Positions 43,835-52,668 of a stretch of 64,000 bases of DNA are shown piece after piece; the stretch's first letter is position 1, and each line of letters opens with the position of its first letter. The translations under genes and the position numbers were made by a program. A model generated the notes under the pieces. That model was not told the origin of the DNA. It ran no database searches and saw nothing but the letters and a program-made list of their open reading frames with translations. The stretch covers positions 478,939 to 542,938 of the forward strand of contig NZ_JAGFBU010000002.1 in NCBI RefSeq assembly GCF_017948675.1. Direction: 5' to 3'. This stretch comes from Flavobacterium flabelliforme. GTDB lineage: Bacteria > Bacteroidota > Bacteroidia > Flavobacteriales > Flavobacteriaceae.

Positions 43835-44280
43835 TATTTATTTTTAAATCTGTTCTTGTAAAACAAAAACTATTCCACTCTAAGTATCTTAAAACCTTAC
43901 GTATTTTTGTAAAAGAATGAATAATGAACTTTCTCTATAGTTCTTTCAGCTCTTTTAGTCTTTAATCACAAATATGTTCTAGAATAGTTGATAAATTTTA
44001 AAATCATTAAATATTTTTATATCCTATAATTTAATTAGTCTAAAGTAATTAAATGTAATTATTATATGTATTAAAATACGTAATAATTCTTAAGATCACT
44101 TTGTTTTTTTACTTTTTATGAAAGGAATTGGATTTTTTTTTTGATAATCAAAGTGTATTTAACACCGTTTTCTATAAAAAAGAGATTTTGTTTGGTTTAA
44201 TAGGTTTTAGAACATTCAAAAGGTTAAGCACTATTTTGAATTTGTATTTATGTATGAAAAAAAATATTTTAATATTCCTT

Positions 44281-45660
44281 TCATTCTGAATCAGCTTGAA
44301 AAAAAAGAATTTTACTGGGATATTTTAAAGCGAATGCATTTATAATTTGCATTATGTATTGATTAGAAGGGTATCGTGTAATATGATCTTTAACGTAAGA
44401 CAGATCTGAAATGGGATTGTCAGAAGGCAAATAGCCCATGCCATAAAAATGTCCTTTTTCTATCCAAATACAACTTAATTCCTCTTTGTTTCGACCTTTA
44501 TCAATAATAGCAAAACTAGGTCTACTGTTTAAATAAGAGTCTAGTGCTATTTGAATTTGTTCATTGTGAGATTCAATTTCAGGCAAAATAGCAGTATCAT
44601 TTTGCAATGAAAAAACACCATCTGACATACTTCCGTATTTACAAAATCGTTGATCTATTTCAAACTTTTCGGCTAATTCACGAAGTAAATTAATTCCGGG
44701 ATAAATCGCGTCAAACGTTTCTATACAGTTTTGGTTTTTAGCCAATTTACTTATGGCTAAATAACGGTATCCATTTCTAGCTTCGTATTCTAAAAGTCCA
44801 TATTTAGGTTCAAAACGTTTTAATGCTTTATTATGAATAGGCCATAAATCTTTAATTTCTGTACATTCAAGGATGAGTGCTATCAGTTCGGTACCGCAAA
44901 CTTCAAAAGTAATTGCGTAAATGTCACGCAAGAAATTCTGTCTTTGAGGAGTGATTTTATGACCACTAAAATGGGAGGAAACTCTTTTTTTTAAATTGAT
45001 TGCTTTTCCAACATATACTACCTTTTTTTGCTCGTTATAAAAATAGTAAATACCAATTTTTTCTGGTAATTGATCAAAGTCTTCTCTTGGTAAATTAGGA
45101 GGTAACCTTTGATCCTGTGAGGTCTTCTGAATCATTTTATCTATTTCATGTTCCGAATCCCATGCTAATAAATTAGAAAATAAAATAGCCGTAGCGTCTG
45201 CATCGCCCCCAGCACGATGTCGGTTTTCTAAATCTATTTCTAAAGATTTACAAAGCCTTCCTAAACTGTATGAAGGCAATCCGGGTTTGATCTTACGTGC
45301 AGCTCTTACAGTACAGAGTTTTTTAGCGGTCCACTTAATACCCGATTTTTCTAATTCGTGTCGGATAAAAGAATAATCAAAATTGACATTATGTGCTACA
45401 AAAATACGATTGGATAGCATTTCAAAAACGGTATCCGAAATCATTTCAAAAATGGGTGCATCACTAACCATTTCATTAGTAATTCCTGTGAGTGCAAAAA
45501 TAGCTGGCGGAATCTCTTTCTCTGGATTTATAAGTGTTTCCCATCGTTCAATTACTTTTTCGCCATCATGAATAAGAATTGCTATTTCGGTGATTCTGCT
45601 ATGACTTGCATTTCCACCTGTGGTTTCAATATCTACTATTGCGTATTCTTGCTTTTTCAT
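44281..45660 (-). CDS. DEDDh exonuclease fused to a GIY-YIG (UvrC-like) nuclease
   Basis: The 459-residue protein begins with a DnaQ-like 3'-5' exonuclease domain: DIETTG gives the first Asp and Glu, HNVNFDYSFI the next Asp, and HRAGGDADAT the catalytic His and last Asp (about residues 8-165). From about 205 a GIY-YIG domain follows (KIGIYYFYN then YVGKAINLKKRVSSHF), related to the N-terminus of UvrC and to Cho. The same fusion is known in mycobacteria and other bacteria and is linked to DNA repair. I use the ATG at 45660; a GTG at 45684 is possible. It follows the LexA-like gene and is probably co-transcribed. Confidence 0.88.
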   Translation of the reverse strand: MKKQEYAIVDIETTGGNASHSRITEIAILIHDGEKVIERWETLINPEKEIPPAIFALTGITNEMVSDAPIFEMISDTVFEMLSNRIFVAHNVNFDYSFIRHELEKSGIKWTAKKLCTVRAARKIKPGLPSYSLGRLCKSLEIDLENRHRAGGDADATAILFSNLLAWDSEHEIDKMIQKTSQDQRLPPNLPREDFDQLPEKIGIYYFYNEQKKVVYVGKAINLKKRVSSHFSGHKITPQRQNFLRDIYAITFEVCGTELIALILECTEIKDLWPIHNKALKRFEPKYGLLEYEARNGYRYLAISKLAKNQNCIETFDAIYPGINLLRELAEKFEIDQRFCKYGSMSDGVFSLQNDTAILPEIESHNEQIQIALDSYLNSRPSFAIIDKGRNKEELSCIWIEKGHFYGMGYLPSDNPISDLSYVKDHITRYPSNQYIMQIINAFALKYPSKILFFQADSE

Positions 45661-45687
45661 TTTTATAATAGGGGAGTTGCTCACTTG

Positions 45688-45702
45688 TTTACTCGGAGTA
45701 AA
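45688..45702. promoter_or_regulatory. Inverted repeat between the LexA-like and nuclease genes
   Basis: TTTACTC-G-GAGTAAA, 7-base perfect arms in the 65-base gap. It could be an operator or a weak attenuator. Confidence 0.3.
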
Positions 45703-45725
45703 ACTCTTAGCCTTAACTTTGTTAA

Positions 45726-46502
45726 TTAATTTTTTAGAACCATATTCTTCTTTAGATCAGTGATCTCATTTTTAATTTCTACAAACATATTTTTTATAGA
45801 ATCACTTTCTAAAGCTTCATTTCTTTTGTCAGATCTAGCGATGCTGCATTGGTATTCCCAGATTTCTAATATGTCTGAAGCTTTGACTTCGTAGGGCGGA
45901 TAAAAAAAATTGTCGGAAGCAACTACCAAGGTGTCATTCCTGTTTTTATTTAATCTTTTATAGACCATTCCTTCCGATCGTGTGATAATGATATATGTTT
46001 TGCCACCTAAAACTTCTCCTAATTGCTCTAAGTAGCGTCCTACAATAATATCACCATCTTGATGCGGTGGCATTGAATCTCCTTCTACAGGAAAACCTCT
46101 GTATTTACCAACACCTAAAAACGGTAAAGATATTTGCTGTAATTGTTCGATGTATTCTGGATCTGCGTACCCATTTAAGTATCCTGCTTTTACTTTTTGG
46201 GTTACGACTTCGATGCAGTTTTCGCCCATTTGATCTACTTGAATTGGTAGAATAAGTCGGTTATTTTCTAATTTTAATAAATCATTTACATCAATTTCAC
46301 GTACATCAACGGATAGTAATAAGTCAATACTAATATGATAATAATGAGCAATTTTTTTCAGAATTTCATAACGAGGTTCAGAGGTTCCATCTTCATACTT
46401 TACATATCGGCCACGAGTAATCATAAGGCTCTCAGCTACTTTTTCTTGTGAAATTTTATATTTCACTCTTAATGCTCTAATATTATCAGAAAATAATGAC
46501 AT
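45726..46502 (-). CDS. LexA-like repressor (XRE DNA-binding domain plus S24 peptidase)
   Basis: The 258-residue protein has a Cro/C1-type helix-turn-helix at 8-62 (YKISQEKVAESLMITRGRY) and a C-terminal LexA/UmuD-like self-cleavage domain. Ser143 in EGDSM and Lys182 in VYKRL are the catalytic pair, and the likely scissile bond is Ala106-Gly107 in QKVKAGYL. This is the build of phage repressors and of some Bacteroidota SOS-like regulators, which lack true LexA in many species. Downstream is a DNA-repair nuclease, so damage-induced release is a reasonable idea. The start region carries an inverted repeat over its own -7 box. Confidence 0.88.
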   Translation of the reverse strand: MSLFSDNIRALRVKYKISQEKVAESLMITRGRYVKYEDGTSEPRYEILKKIAHYYHISIDLLLSVDVREIDVNDLLKLENNRLILPIQVDQMGENCIEVVTQKVKAGYLNGYADPEYIEQLQQISLPFLGVGKYRGFPVEGDSMPPHQDGDIIVGRYLEQLGEVLGGKTYIIITRSEGMVYKRLNKNRNDTLVVASDNFFYPPYEVKASDILEIWEYQCSIARSDKRNEALESDSIKNMFVEIKNEITDLKKNMVLKN

Positions 46503-46509
46503 AACGAAT

Positions 46510-46536
46510 TTGTTATAATTTGTAACAACAAATATA
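46510..46536 (-). promoter_or_regulatory. Promoter and probable self-operator of the LexA-like gene
   Basis: On the minus strand the -7 box TATATTTG (46529-46536) is followed at once by the inverted repeat TTGTTA-7-TAACAA (46510-46528), overlapping the transcription start. A second, wider pair, ACAAATA/TATTTGT, flanks at about 46527-46557. This suggests autorepression. Confidence 0.5.
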
Positions 46537-46891
46537 GTTATAAATGTTATTATTTGTACTAAATTTAATTGTTAAAAAATGATATTTAATTTTCTTAACA
46601 TAAGATTTTCAATGCTTAACATTATTGAAAATTGATTTACTGTATATTATCCTATTCATTATTGGTAGGAGGATAATGAAAGTATTTTTGAAGTGTTTGT
46701 GTTTATGTGTTGTAAAATATAGTAGTAGAACGAATTGTATTTGGAGTCATTATTATTAATTCTTAAATCAAAATTTAAGCATCGTGATGTACTTTCAATA
46801 ATTCGAAAAAAAAAAATATATCTAAAAATATTTGGTAGTCAATGCCTTAGCATATTTAGTAAAAAATAGATTGAAATTTTTGAAAAAATTA

Positions 46892-46922
46892 TTTGCAGAA
46901 GTGAACTTATGTTGTATCTTTG
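46892..46922 (+). promoter_or_regulatory. Consensus promoter of tRNA-His
   Basis: TTTG (46892-46895), exactly 19 bases, TATCTTTG (46915-46922). This is the best textbook Bacteroidota promoter in the window; the start site would be about seven bases later. Confidence 0.75.
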
Positions 46923-46940
46923 CCACCGCTAAGCATTATG

Positions 46941-47014
46941 GTGGTTGTAGCTCAGTTGGTTAGAGCATCGGTTTGTGGTACCGAGGGTCGCGGGTTCGAG
47001 CCCCGTCTCCCACC
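46941..47014 (+). tRNA. tRNA-His (GTG)
   Basis: The cloverleaf is visible: D arm GCTCAGTTGGTTAGAGC, anticodon arm TCGGT-TTGTGGT-ACCGA with anticodon GTG (reads CAC and CAT), and T arm GCGGG-TTCGAGC-CCCGT. The acceptor is GTGG..G/C..CCAC with two weak positions. The base before it (46940) is G and the discriminator is C, as expected for the extra G-1 to C73 pair that marks tRNA-His. CCA is not encoded. It is the only tRNA in the window. Confidence 0.93.
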
Positions 47015-47022
47015 CAGAAAGT

Positions 47023-47053
47023 AAAAGCCTCTCAGAAATGAGAGGCTTTTTTT
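47023..47053 (+). terminator. Terminator of tRNA-His
   Basis: AAAAGCCTCTCA and TGAGAGGCTTTT form a 12-base stem with a GAAA loop, followed by more Ts. Confidence 0.9.
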
Positions 47054-47076
47054 GTGCCATAAAGTTTCGTATTAAA

Positions 47077-47102
47077 AAAGCCTTGAATTGCTTCAAGGCT
47101 TT
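47077..47102 (-). terminator. Terminator-like hairpin on the minus strand
   Basis: AAAGCCTTGAA and TTCAAGGCTTT form an 11-base stem with a 4-base loop; the T-run lies on the minus strand. No convincing minus-strand gene lies between it and the 47.3 kb repeat, so its transcript is unknown. Confidence 0.5.
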
Positions 47103-47271
47103 GATTATTTTGAATGTAAGCTTTTTTAGTTTTTAGAAAATCATAAATCTGAATGATAGCTATTAAATTTTTTTGTTTTTGAAATAGTACTACTGACAAA
47201 CAGAAAAACTTATTTGTTAAGTTAAAATCTAAGAATTTATAAACAGACTTTTTTCTACTTTTTTTTTGCAC

Positions 47272-47342
47272 AAGGGATTGTAGTGAAAATCCTTTTTATG
47301 CGGAGGAAAGGAGCATAAAAAGATTGTAGCGAAAAGCCCGAC
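47272..47342 (+). repeat. Dispersed intergenic element, copy D
   Basis: Reads AGGGATTGTAGTGAAAATCC, hairpin, AGATTGTAGCGAAAAGCCCG. The inner hairpin AATC-C-TTTTTATGC / GCATAAAAA-GATT keeps the pairing of copy C (TTTATTGCT / AGCAATAAA) with different bases. It is followed directly by the long hairpin at 47342-47383. Confidence 0.65.
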
Positions 47343-47383
47343 CTTATAACCACTTGCCGATCGTTCGGGAAGTGGTTATAAGG
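47342..47383. terminator. Long hairpin after the M28 peptidase gene
   Basis: CCTTATAACCACTT and AAGTGGTTATAAGG form a perfect 14-base stem, topped by CCGA-TCGT-TCGG. It starts 14 bases beyond the peptidase stop. There is no good T-run, so it may be an RNA-protecting or composite-repeat structure more than a classic terminator. Confidence 0.55.
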
Positions 47384-47396
47384 AGGTGCCCAAATA

Positions 47397-48410
47397 TTAC
47401 TTTTTATCTACAACGGGTCTATTTTCTCTATTAGCCAATTCCCATGCGGTTACGAAAGCAAATTGTGCTCTTTTGGCTAAGGCATCATATTCAATTTTAT
47501 CTGGAGTATCGGTGTGTTTATGGTAATCTGCATGCACTCCGTTGAAAAGAAAAACAGAAGGAATTCCGAATTTGGCAAAATTATAATGATCTGATCTTTC
47601 GTAAAAATGGTTTGGATCTTTTGGATCATTGTATTTATAATCTAAATTTAGCTTTGTGTATTTTGCGTTTGCTTCAGCACAAATTTTATCTAAATCAGTA
47701 GATAAGCGATCGGCACCGATTACATATACGTAATTATTGCTATCGGGATGGGAATCATCACGGCGACCAATCATATCGATATTAATATCGGCTATTGTAT
47801 TTGCTAAAGGGAACAATGGGTTTTCAGAGTAATATCTTGAACCGTGCAAGCCGTGTTCCTCGCCAGTTACATGAAGAAAAAGTATAGAACGTTTTGGACC
47901 ATGACCTTCTTTTTTTGCTAATTGAAAGGCTTGCGCTATTTCTAGTAAAGCTACAGTTCCTGAGCCATCATCATCTGCACCATTATAAATTTTGCCGTTT
48001 TTTACACCTACGTGATCGTAATGCGCAGAAATAACTAAAACTTCGTCTGGCTTTTCTGATCCTTCTATGTAGGCCCAAATATTTTCAGAATCGGGAAGGT
48101 TCTCGTTTCGTTTGGCATTTAGGAAAGCAGCTGGTATTTTTTGATAAAAATCAGAAGCCTTTGCAGGGTATGAGATTCCATCTTTTTTGTATTGATCAAT
48201 AAGATAAATACCTGCTTTTTTCTGACCTGCTGAACCTGTTTCGCGACCTTCCATTTCATCTGAAGCTACGATATATAAATGTGTTTTTAGTTCGTCAGCG
48301 GTAATTGTATTCATATACTTGGTAGGATCAGTATGAGCTACGCTATTTTTTTGAGAGGTACAGCTTAAACTTAAAATAGCAAACAGACTTAATAATGGGA
48401 TTTTTTTCAT
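47397..48410 (-). CDS. M28-family metallopeptidase lipoprotein
   Basis: The 337-residue peptidase has a lipoprotein signal (MKKIPLLSLFAILSLSC, Cys17). The two-zinc M28 site is clear: HYDHVG, GADDDGSG with the bridging Asp, EEHGLHGS, DMIGR and the last His in FERSDHYNF. Such enzymes are aminopeptidases; in Bacteroidota some act as glutaminyl cyclase or dipeptidase, so the exact activity is open. I use the ATG at 48410; an upstream open stretch adds 12 residues before the signal. It belongs to a run of exported hydrolase genes from 47.4 to 52.6 kb. Confidence 0.88.
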   Translation of the reverse strand: MKKIPLLSLFAILSLSCTSQKNSVAHTDPTKYMNTITADELKTHLYIVASDEMEGRETGSAGQKKAGIYLIDQYKKDGISYPAKASDFYQKIPAAFLNAKRNENLPDSENIWAYIEGSEKPDEVLVISAHYDHVGVKNGKIYNGADDDGSGTVALLEIAQAFQLAKKEGHGPKRSILFLHVTGEEHGLHGSRYYSENPLFPLANTIADINIDMIGRRDDSHPDSNNYVYVIGADRLSTDLDKICAEANAKYTKLNLDYKYNDPKDPNHFYERSDHYNFAKFGIPSVFLFNGVHADYHKHTDTPDKIEYDALAKRAQFAFVTAWELANRENRPVVDKK

Positions 48411-48589
48411 TTCTTTTTTATAAATTGATAAATATGTAAACGGCAAAAGGTAAAAATAGGAATAAATATATTTAAAACTCCTTCTGGTAGTTTTTTTTTA
48501 TAGGTGGTTTAGTAACATAATAGGCTAATTTATAAATTTGGTAACAAGAAATCCTTCTTTGTTAGGTTTGCTTTTAGATATAAAAAAAA

Positions 48590-48657
48590 GCAGTACAAAT
48601 TGTTTGATTTTGCTATTTAAATTTCTTTAACTAACTAAAAAAAACAATTTTTACTGC
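48590..48657 (-). terminator. Long-loop inverted repeat after the dienelactone hydrolase gene
   Basis: GCAGTACAAATTGTTT (48590-48605) and AAACAATTTTTACTGC (48642-48657) pair with one mismatch across a 36-base AT-rich loop. On the minus strand a T-run follows. Probably the terminator, though the loop is unusually large. Confidence 0.45.
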
Positions 48658-48680
48658 CTTAAAAAAAGAGTTTTGAACTA

Positions 48681-49451
48681 CTATTTCAAAACATCTTTTA
48701 GAAACGATTTCATACGTTCCCAAGATCTTGTAGCTGCTTTTTCATTGTAAGCTGCTCCTGAAGATTTATCGTTTCCTGCTTCTGGCTCTGTAAAAGCGTG
48801 TACTGCATCGGCATAATAAATCATTTCCCAATCTGCCTTAGTATCTCTCATTTCTTGTTGAAAAGCAGAGATTTCTGCAACGGGCTCGTAAGGATCATCA
48901 GCACCATGTAATACTAAAACTCTAGTCGTTATTGGATTGTTCACGCGAGAAGCATCACGTCCTAAACCTCCGTGAAAAGAAACTACTCCTTGCGCTTTTA
49001 TTCCTGCTCTCGCTACTTCAAGCGCTCCTGTTCCTCCAAAACAATAGCCTATTACTACAATATTATCAGCATTGGCCCCTGATTTTACTAATTGGTCTAA
49101 AGCTAATTGAATGCGTCTTTGGTAATCAGTCACATTAGCTTTGTAAAAACCAGCTTGTTTTCCGGCTTCTTGTGTATTTGTTGGGTAGTTTCCTTCACCG
49201 TAAATGTCTGCGATAAAGGCATAATAACCTAATTTTAAAAGTTTTTCTGCTGATCTTTTCGAGTGTGCATCAATCCCTTTCCAGGCCGGTAAAATTAAAA
49301 TTCCAGGCTTAGTTTTACTTCCTTTTACGGGAGCAATTGAAAATCCATCTAATTTTTGATTTCCGTCATTGTATTTTACTGTCTTCAATTGTGCGAAGGA
49401 TAAGTTAGAAATTAAAAACAAACCTAATAAGGCAAATAGTGATTTTTTCAT
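48681..49451 (-). CDS. Exported dienelactone hydrolase family protein
   Basis: The 256-residue alpha/beta hydrolase has a signal peptide (MKKSLFALLGLFLISNLSFAQ). The nucleophile is the Cys in VIGYCFGGTGAL (the cysteine nucleophile is typical of dienelactone hydrolases), the acid is Asp in LHGADDPYEP, and the His is in DAVHAFTEPEAG. True dienelactone hydrolases act in cytoplasmic aromatic degradation; an exported form without other catabolic genes probably hydrolyses some unknown ester. It lies between other exported hydrolases, but with its own spacers. Confidence 0.88.
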   Translation of the reverse strand: MKKSLFALLGLFLISNLSFAQLKTVKYNDGNQKLDGFSIAPVKGSKTKPGILILPAWKGIDAHSKRSAEKLLKLGYYAFIADIYGEGNYPTNTQEAGKQAGFYKANVTDYQRRIQLALDQLVKSGANADNIVVIGYCFGGTGALEVARAGIKAQGVVSFHGGLGRDASRVNNPITTRVLVLHGADDPYEPVAEISAFQQEMRDTKADWEMIYYADAVHAFTEPEAGNDKSSGAAYNEKAATRSWERMKSFLKDVLK

Positions 49452-49563
49452 ATTTTTCGAGTTTTTTTATTACTACTAAATTCTACATTTAATCGCTGTG
49501 GTAATTCACACTTTTATTTTTTTAATTTATAGAAGTATTTTTAAAACTTATAGTAAATAAATA

Positions 49564-51765
49564 TTATTGTCCTGGATGATATGTTCGCTCTGCATTTTTT
49601 TGTACATCTTCCTTGTAAAATAAAACCTCTTTGAATTTTCCTTCTCGATAGCTTTCTGCTTGATCGTAAAAATGTTTTGATTTAGGATCACTACTATTAC
49701 CTCCGGCTAACAATGATTTTGCTTTTATTTTTGGTCCAAATTCTACCGCACACACAAAACTGTTTCCGTTGGTTCCATATCGTTTTTTAGTGTCCTTTTG
49801 AAAAGCACTTTTGAAAGCAGGCAAACTACCCCATATTGCTGGACCATATCCAATAGGTAAACTAGGAAGGCTATCCTTATAAACGAGTTCAATATCTCCT
49901 GAATTTCTTTGAAAACGATTCATTTCTCCCCAAGGAATTTTCCATGTTCCAAACTTAATTGTCAGCTCTTTTATAACCAGCTGTAGCTGTGGAATGAGTT
50001 GTTCTGGAACTGCATTTTTTGCAAAATTATGTGTGTTTTCTACTTGATCCATTTCACCTTCATCGACATATACTTTTTGAATAATTGGATCTAATTTATA
50101 AGCCCATTCTATTGCTAATGTACTTGCGATTGAGTTTTCGTGGGTGTAATAATCCCATTTTTTTAATAGATTTATAGGTTCAATTAATTCGGAATAAAGA
50201 GGATCGTTACTTTTGATTTTTTTTTCAAAAGCAGAAAGTAATGCTGGAATTAAAACTTCGAAAGCGGTTAGCTTTGTGTCATAACCGTCAGCAATTATTT
50301 TGTCTAAAGTATAATCTTTACCCTTACTCAGTAGACGAACTGCATTTAAACCTCTAAAGCTTTCTCCATCAGGAGCCATGTACGGCAAGTAGTTTTCTTT
50401 TTTTGGACTATTTTCTCCAGCTACAGAATAAGGTGTGGAGTTGCAATTTTGTAACCAACCATTAGTAGGATTATAGGAATGTACCGTTTCAGAAACATTA
50501 TGTAATCCTTTCCATTGCGTTGCTGGGTTAGTGCCGTCCATGACTTTTGACCAATTTAGTTTTTTATCCCGTATCGGAATAAAATTACCATGCCAATAAG
50601 CAATATTTCCTTCTTTGTCTGCATAAACTGTATTATTAGATGTATTTGCTTTAAGATCCATAGCTTTTTTATACTCCTCAAATCCCTTTGCTTTGGTGCG
50701 TACCCAACTTTGTTCCAGACTTTTCATCGAGCGGTTATTCGATTTTAAACTGATCCATTTCCCATCTCTTTTGGCCATTATTGGACCGTGATTGGTATAA
50801 TAGGTTTTAAAAGTTTTAGGAATTAATTGTCCGTTTTCTAAGTATTTTATAGTAATCATTTTTTCGATTACAGGCAGTAACTTGCTATCGTATTCGTAAA
50901 ATAATTTGTTGTTTTTGGTGATTATTTTCTCTGCATACATATCGGCTACATCTACATTTGATGAGGTATGCATCCAGCCACAACTTTCGTTGAATCCTTG
51001 GTAAATAAAAAATTGTCCCCAAGTTACAGCGCCATAAGCATTCAATCCTTCTTCGCTACTCATTTGTATTTCTGGTCTAAAATAAAAAGTAGTGTGTGGA
51101 TTAATATATAAAATAGCATTACCAGATGCTGTTTTTGAAGGGGCAATTGCAAATCCGTTGGAACCGGTTTGTACGTTTTTTTCTCTTTCGATGTAAGCAA
51201 CTTTATCTGTATTTCCAGAATAAAAACTTTTCAATTCTCCAGTAGTAAGATCAGCGGTACTAATAGCACCAATGCTACCATCTGTCCAAAGCAAAGGAAA
51301 CCAAGGCTCAAAATGGGTAAGTAAAGCAGGTTTTACCTCTGGATGTTTGTGTAAATAAAAGTTTATTGCGTCTGCGTAACTATTTAATAATTTTTTTAAC
51401 CAAGGTGCCGCTTTTTTATAATCTGCTTTGACTTCTTCTGTGTCAATTAAAAGTTTTATTTCTAAATCATTATACAAAACAGATTGTCCTTTGAGCTCAG
51501 AAAGGCGTCCTAGTTTTTCGATATAATTCATTTCTACCCTTTTGAAATCATCTTCGCATTGCGCATATAACATTCCAAATACTGCATCGGCATCTGTTTT
51601 TCCGTAAACATGAGCAATTCCCCAATTGTCTCTAATTATGCTGACTTGTTGAGCGATTTTTTCTAATCTTTCAATTTCTTTACTATTTGACTTTTGTGAA
51701 AGAGTAGTGATACTAAAACAAAAAACTAAAAGTAATAACGGTAAATGTTCTTTTAAAAACTTCAT
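49564..51765 (-). CDS. Penicillin-acylase-family (S45) N-terminal nucleophile hydrolase
   Basis: The 733-residue protein has a signal peptide (LLLLVFCFSITTLSQ) and matches S45 amidohydrolases such as aculeacin-A or AHL acylases. The precursor would self-cleave before the Ser in QTGSNGFAIAPSKTASG (about residue 200), giving a small alpha and a large beta chain. IRDNWGIAHVYG near the N-terminus and MHTSSNVDVADMYAE in the beta chain are family features. It acts on amide bonds of acylated amines; the substrate could be AHLs, lactams or peptides. The ATG lies one base after the stop of the cyanophycinase-like gene, so the two form an operon. Confidence 0.88.
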   Translation of the reverse strand: MKFLKEHLPLLLLVFCFSITTLSQKSNSKEIERLEKIAQQVSIIRDNWGIAHVYGKTDADAVFGMLYAQCEDDFKRVEMNYIEKLGRLSELKGQSVLYNDLEIKLLIDTEEVKADYKKAAPWLKKLLNSYADAINFYLHKHPEVKPALLTHFEPWFPLLWTDGSIGAISTADLTTGELKSFYSGNTDKVAYIEREKNVQTGSNGFAIAPSKTASGNAILYINPHTTFYFRPEIQMSSEEGLNAYGAVTWGQFFIYQGFNESCGWMHTSSNVDVADMYAEKIITKNNKLFYEYDSKLLPVIEKMITIKYLENGQLIPKTFKTYYTNHGPIMAKRDGKWISLKSNNRSMKSLEQSWVRTKAKGFEEYKKAMDLKANTSNNTVYADKEGNIAYWHGNFIPIRDKKLNWSKVMDGTNPATQWKGLHNVSETVHSYNPTNGWLQNCNSTPYSVAGENSPKKENYLPYMAPDGESFRGLNAVRLLSKGKDYTLDKIIADGYDTKLTAFEVLIPALLSAFEKKIKSNDPLYSELIEPINLLKKWDYYTHENSIASTLAIEWAYKLDPIIQKVYVDEGEMDQVENTHNFAKNAVPEQLIPQLQLVIKELTIKFGTWKIPWGEMNRFQRNSGDIELVYKDSLPSLPIGYGPAIWGSLPAFKSAFQKDTKKRYGTNGNSFVCAVEFGPKIKAKSLLAGGNSSDPKSKHFYDQAESYREGKFKEVLFYKEDVQKNAERTYHPGQ

Positions 51766-51766
51766 T

Positions 51767-52630
51767 TTAATTGATTTTAAATTTTTGACCTTCCGTATAG
51801 ACACCCATTTCTAAACTTTTGATACTCACTAAATTTTCTTTTTTGGATTTGCTTATTCCCACAGGATTTTTTACCACTATGACTTCACTTTCTCCAGCAA
51901 TTTCAATTTCTTTGTTGCGTACAATTAAGGCGGTACTTTCATCGATACCAATTCCGATGTGATCTGGAAATTCAACCAATGCAGATAACAATCTATTGTA
52001 GCGACTTCTCTTTAGAAAATGTTGATCGATAATTACATTTTTTACTAAACCTAAGCCTACCGTTGTTTCTAGATTATCATACCGAATGTTGTTAAAAGTT
52101 TCAGTGTATTTTGATTCTAATTTTTGATTTCCTGTAATCATGTGTTCGCACATTACCGCAGCTCCTGCACTAGTACCAGCAATTGTGCTTCCGTTTTGAT
52201 AAGCTTTGTGAATGGCATCGTAAACAGGAGTATTTTTGACTACATTCATAAAACGAGTTTGATCTCCACCACTTATAAATATTAATTTTGCTTGCTGTAA
52301 GGAATCATTCAGCGCTTTATTATTTACGGTGTTTTTATCAAAATTCAGCATAATAATAGGATTGGGAACCAGTTTTTGGAACTGGTCTTTAAAATAAATA
52401 TAAGCGCTATCAGGTTCTTCACTAGACATGGGCAATACCACTACATAATCTTTTTTCTTTAAATCTGTAATTTTGATTAATTGTGTCATCAAAGCATCAG
52501 ATCGATTACCGCCACCAATAATGAATAATTTACCTTTTGAATTTTGTGCAGACACGGTGTTGTAAGATAAAAACACAAGTAGAGCCATACAAAATTTTAT
52601 AAAATAATTGGAGTGTAATAGTTTTTTCAT
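51767..52630 (-). CDS. Exported cyanophycinase-like S51 peptidase
   Basis: The 287-residue protein has a signal peptide (FCMALLVFLSYNTVSAQ). The S51 nucleophile is Ser in GSTIAGTSAGAAVM; the preceding FISGGDQTRFM and the later IDQHFLKRSRYNRLLSAL match the cyanophycinase branch, which cuts the aspartate-arginine polymer cyanophycin to dipeptides. Dipeptidase E is related but cytoplasmic and shorter. It is coupled by one base to the S45 acylase gene. A regulator, ornithine aminotransferase and arginase follow on the other side, which would use the arginine. That link is inference. Confidence 0.82.
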   Translation of the reverse strand: MKKLLHSNYFIKFCMALLVFLSYNTVSAQNSKGKLFIIGGGNRSDALMTQLIKITDLKKKDYVVVLPMSSEEPDSAYIYFKDQFQKLVPNPIIMLNFDKNTVNNKALNDSLQQAKLIFISGGDQTRFMNVVKNTPVYDAIHKAYQNGSTIAGTSAGAAVMCEHMITGNQKLESKYTETFNNIRYDNLETTVGLGLVKNVIIDQHFLKRSRYNRLLSALVEFPDHIGIGIDESTALIVRNKEIEIAGESEVIVVKNPVGISKSKKENLVSIKSLEMGVYTEGQKFKIN

Positions 52631-52668
52631 TGGTGGTTTTTTGGTTGGTTGTAAAGTAAAATAGTGTT

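Noticed and set aside
47032..47271. 79-codon open frame on the minus strand after tRNA-His
   Set aside because: It runs through the hairpin at 47077-47102 and into the tRNA terminator, has no promoter or ribosome site, and its composition is that of AT-rich spacer.
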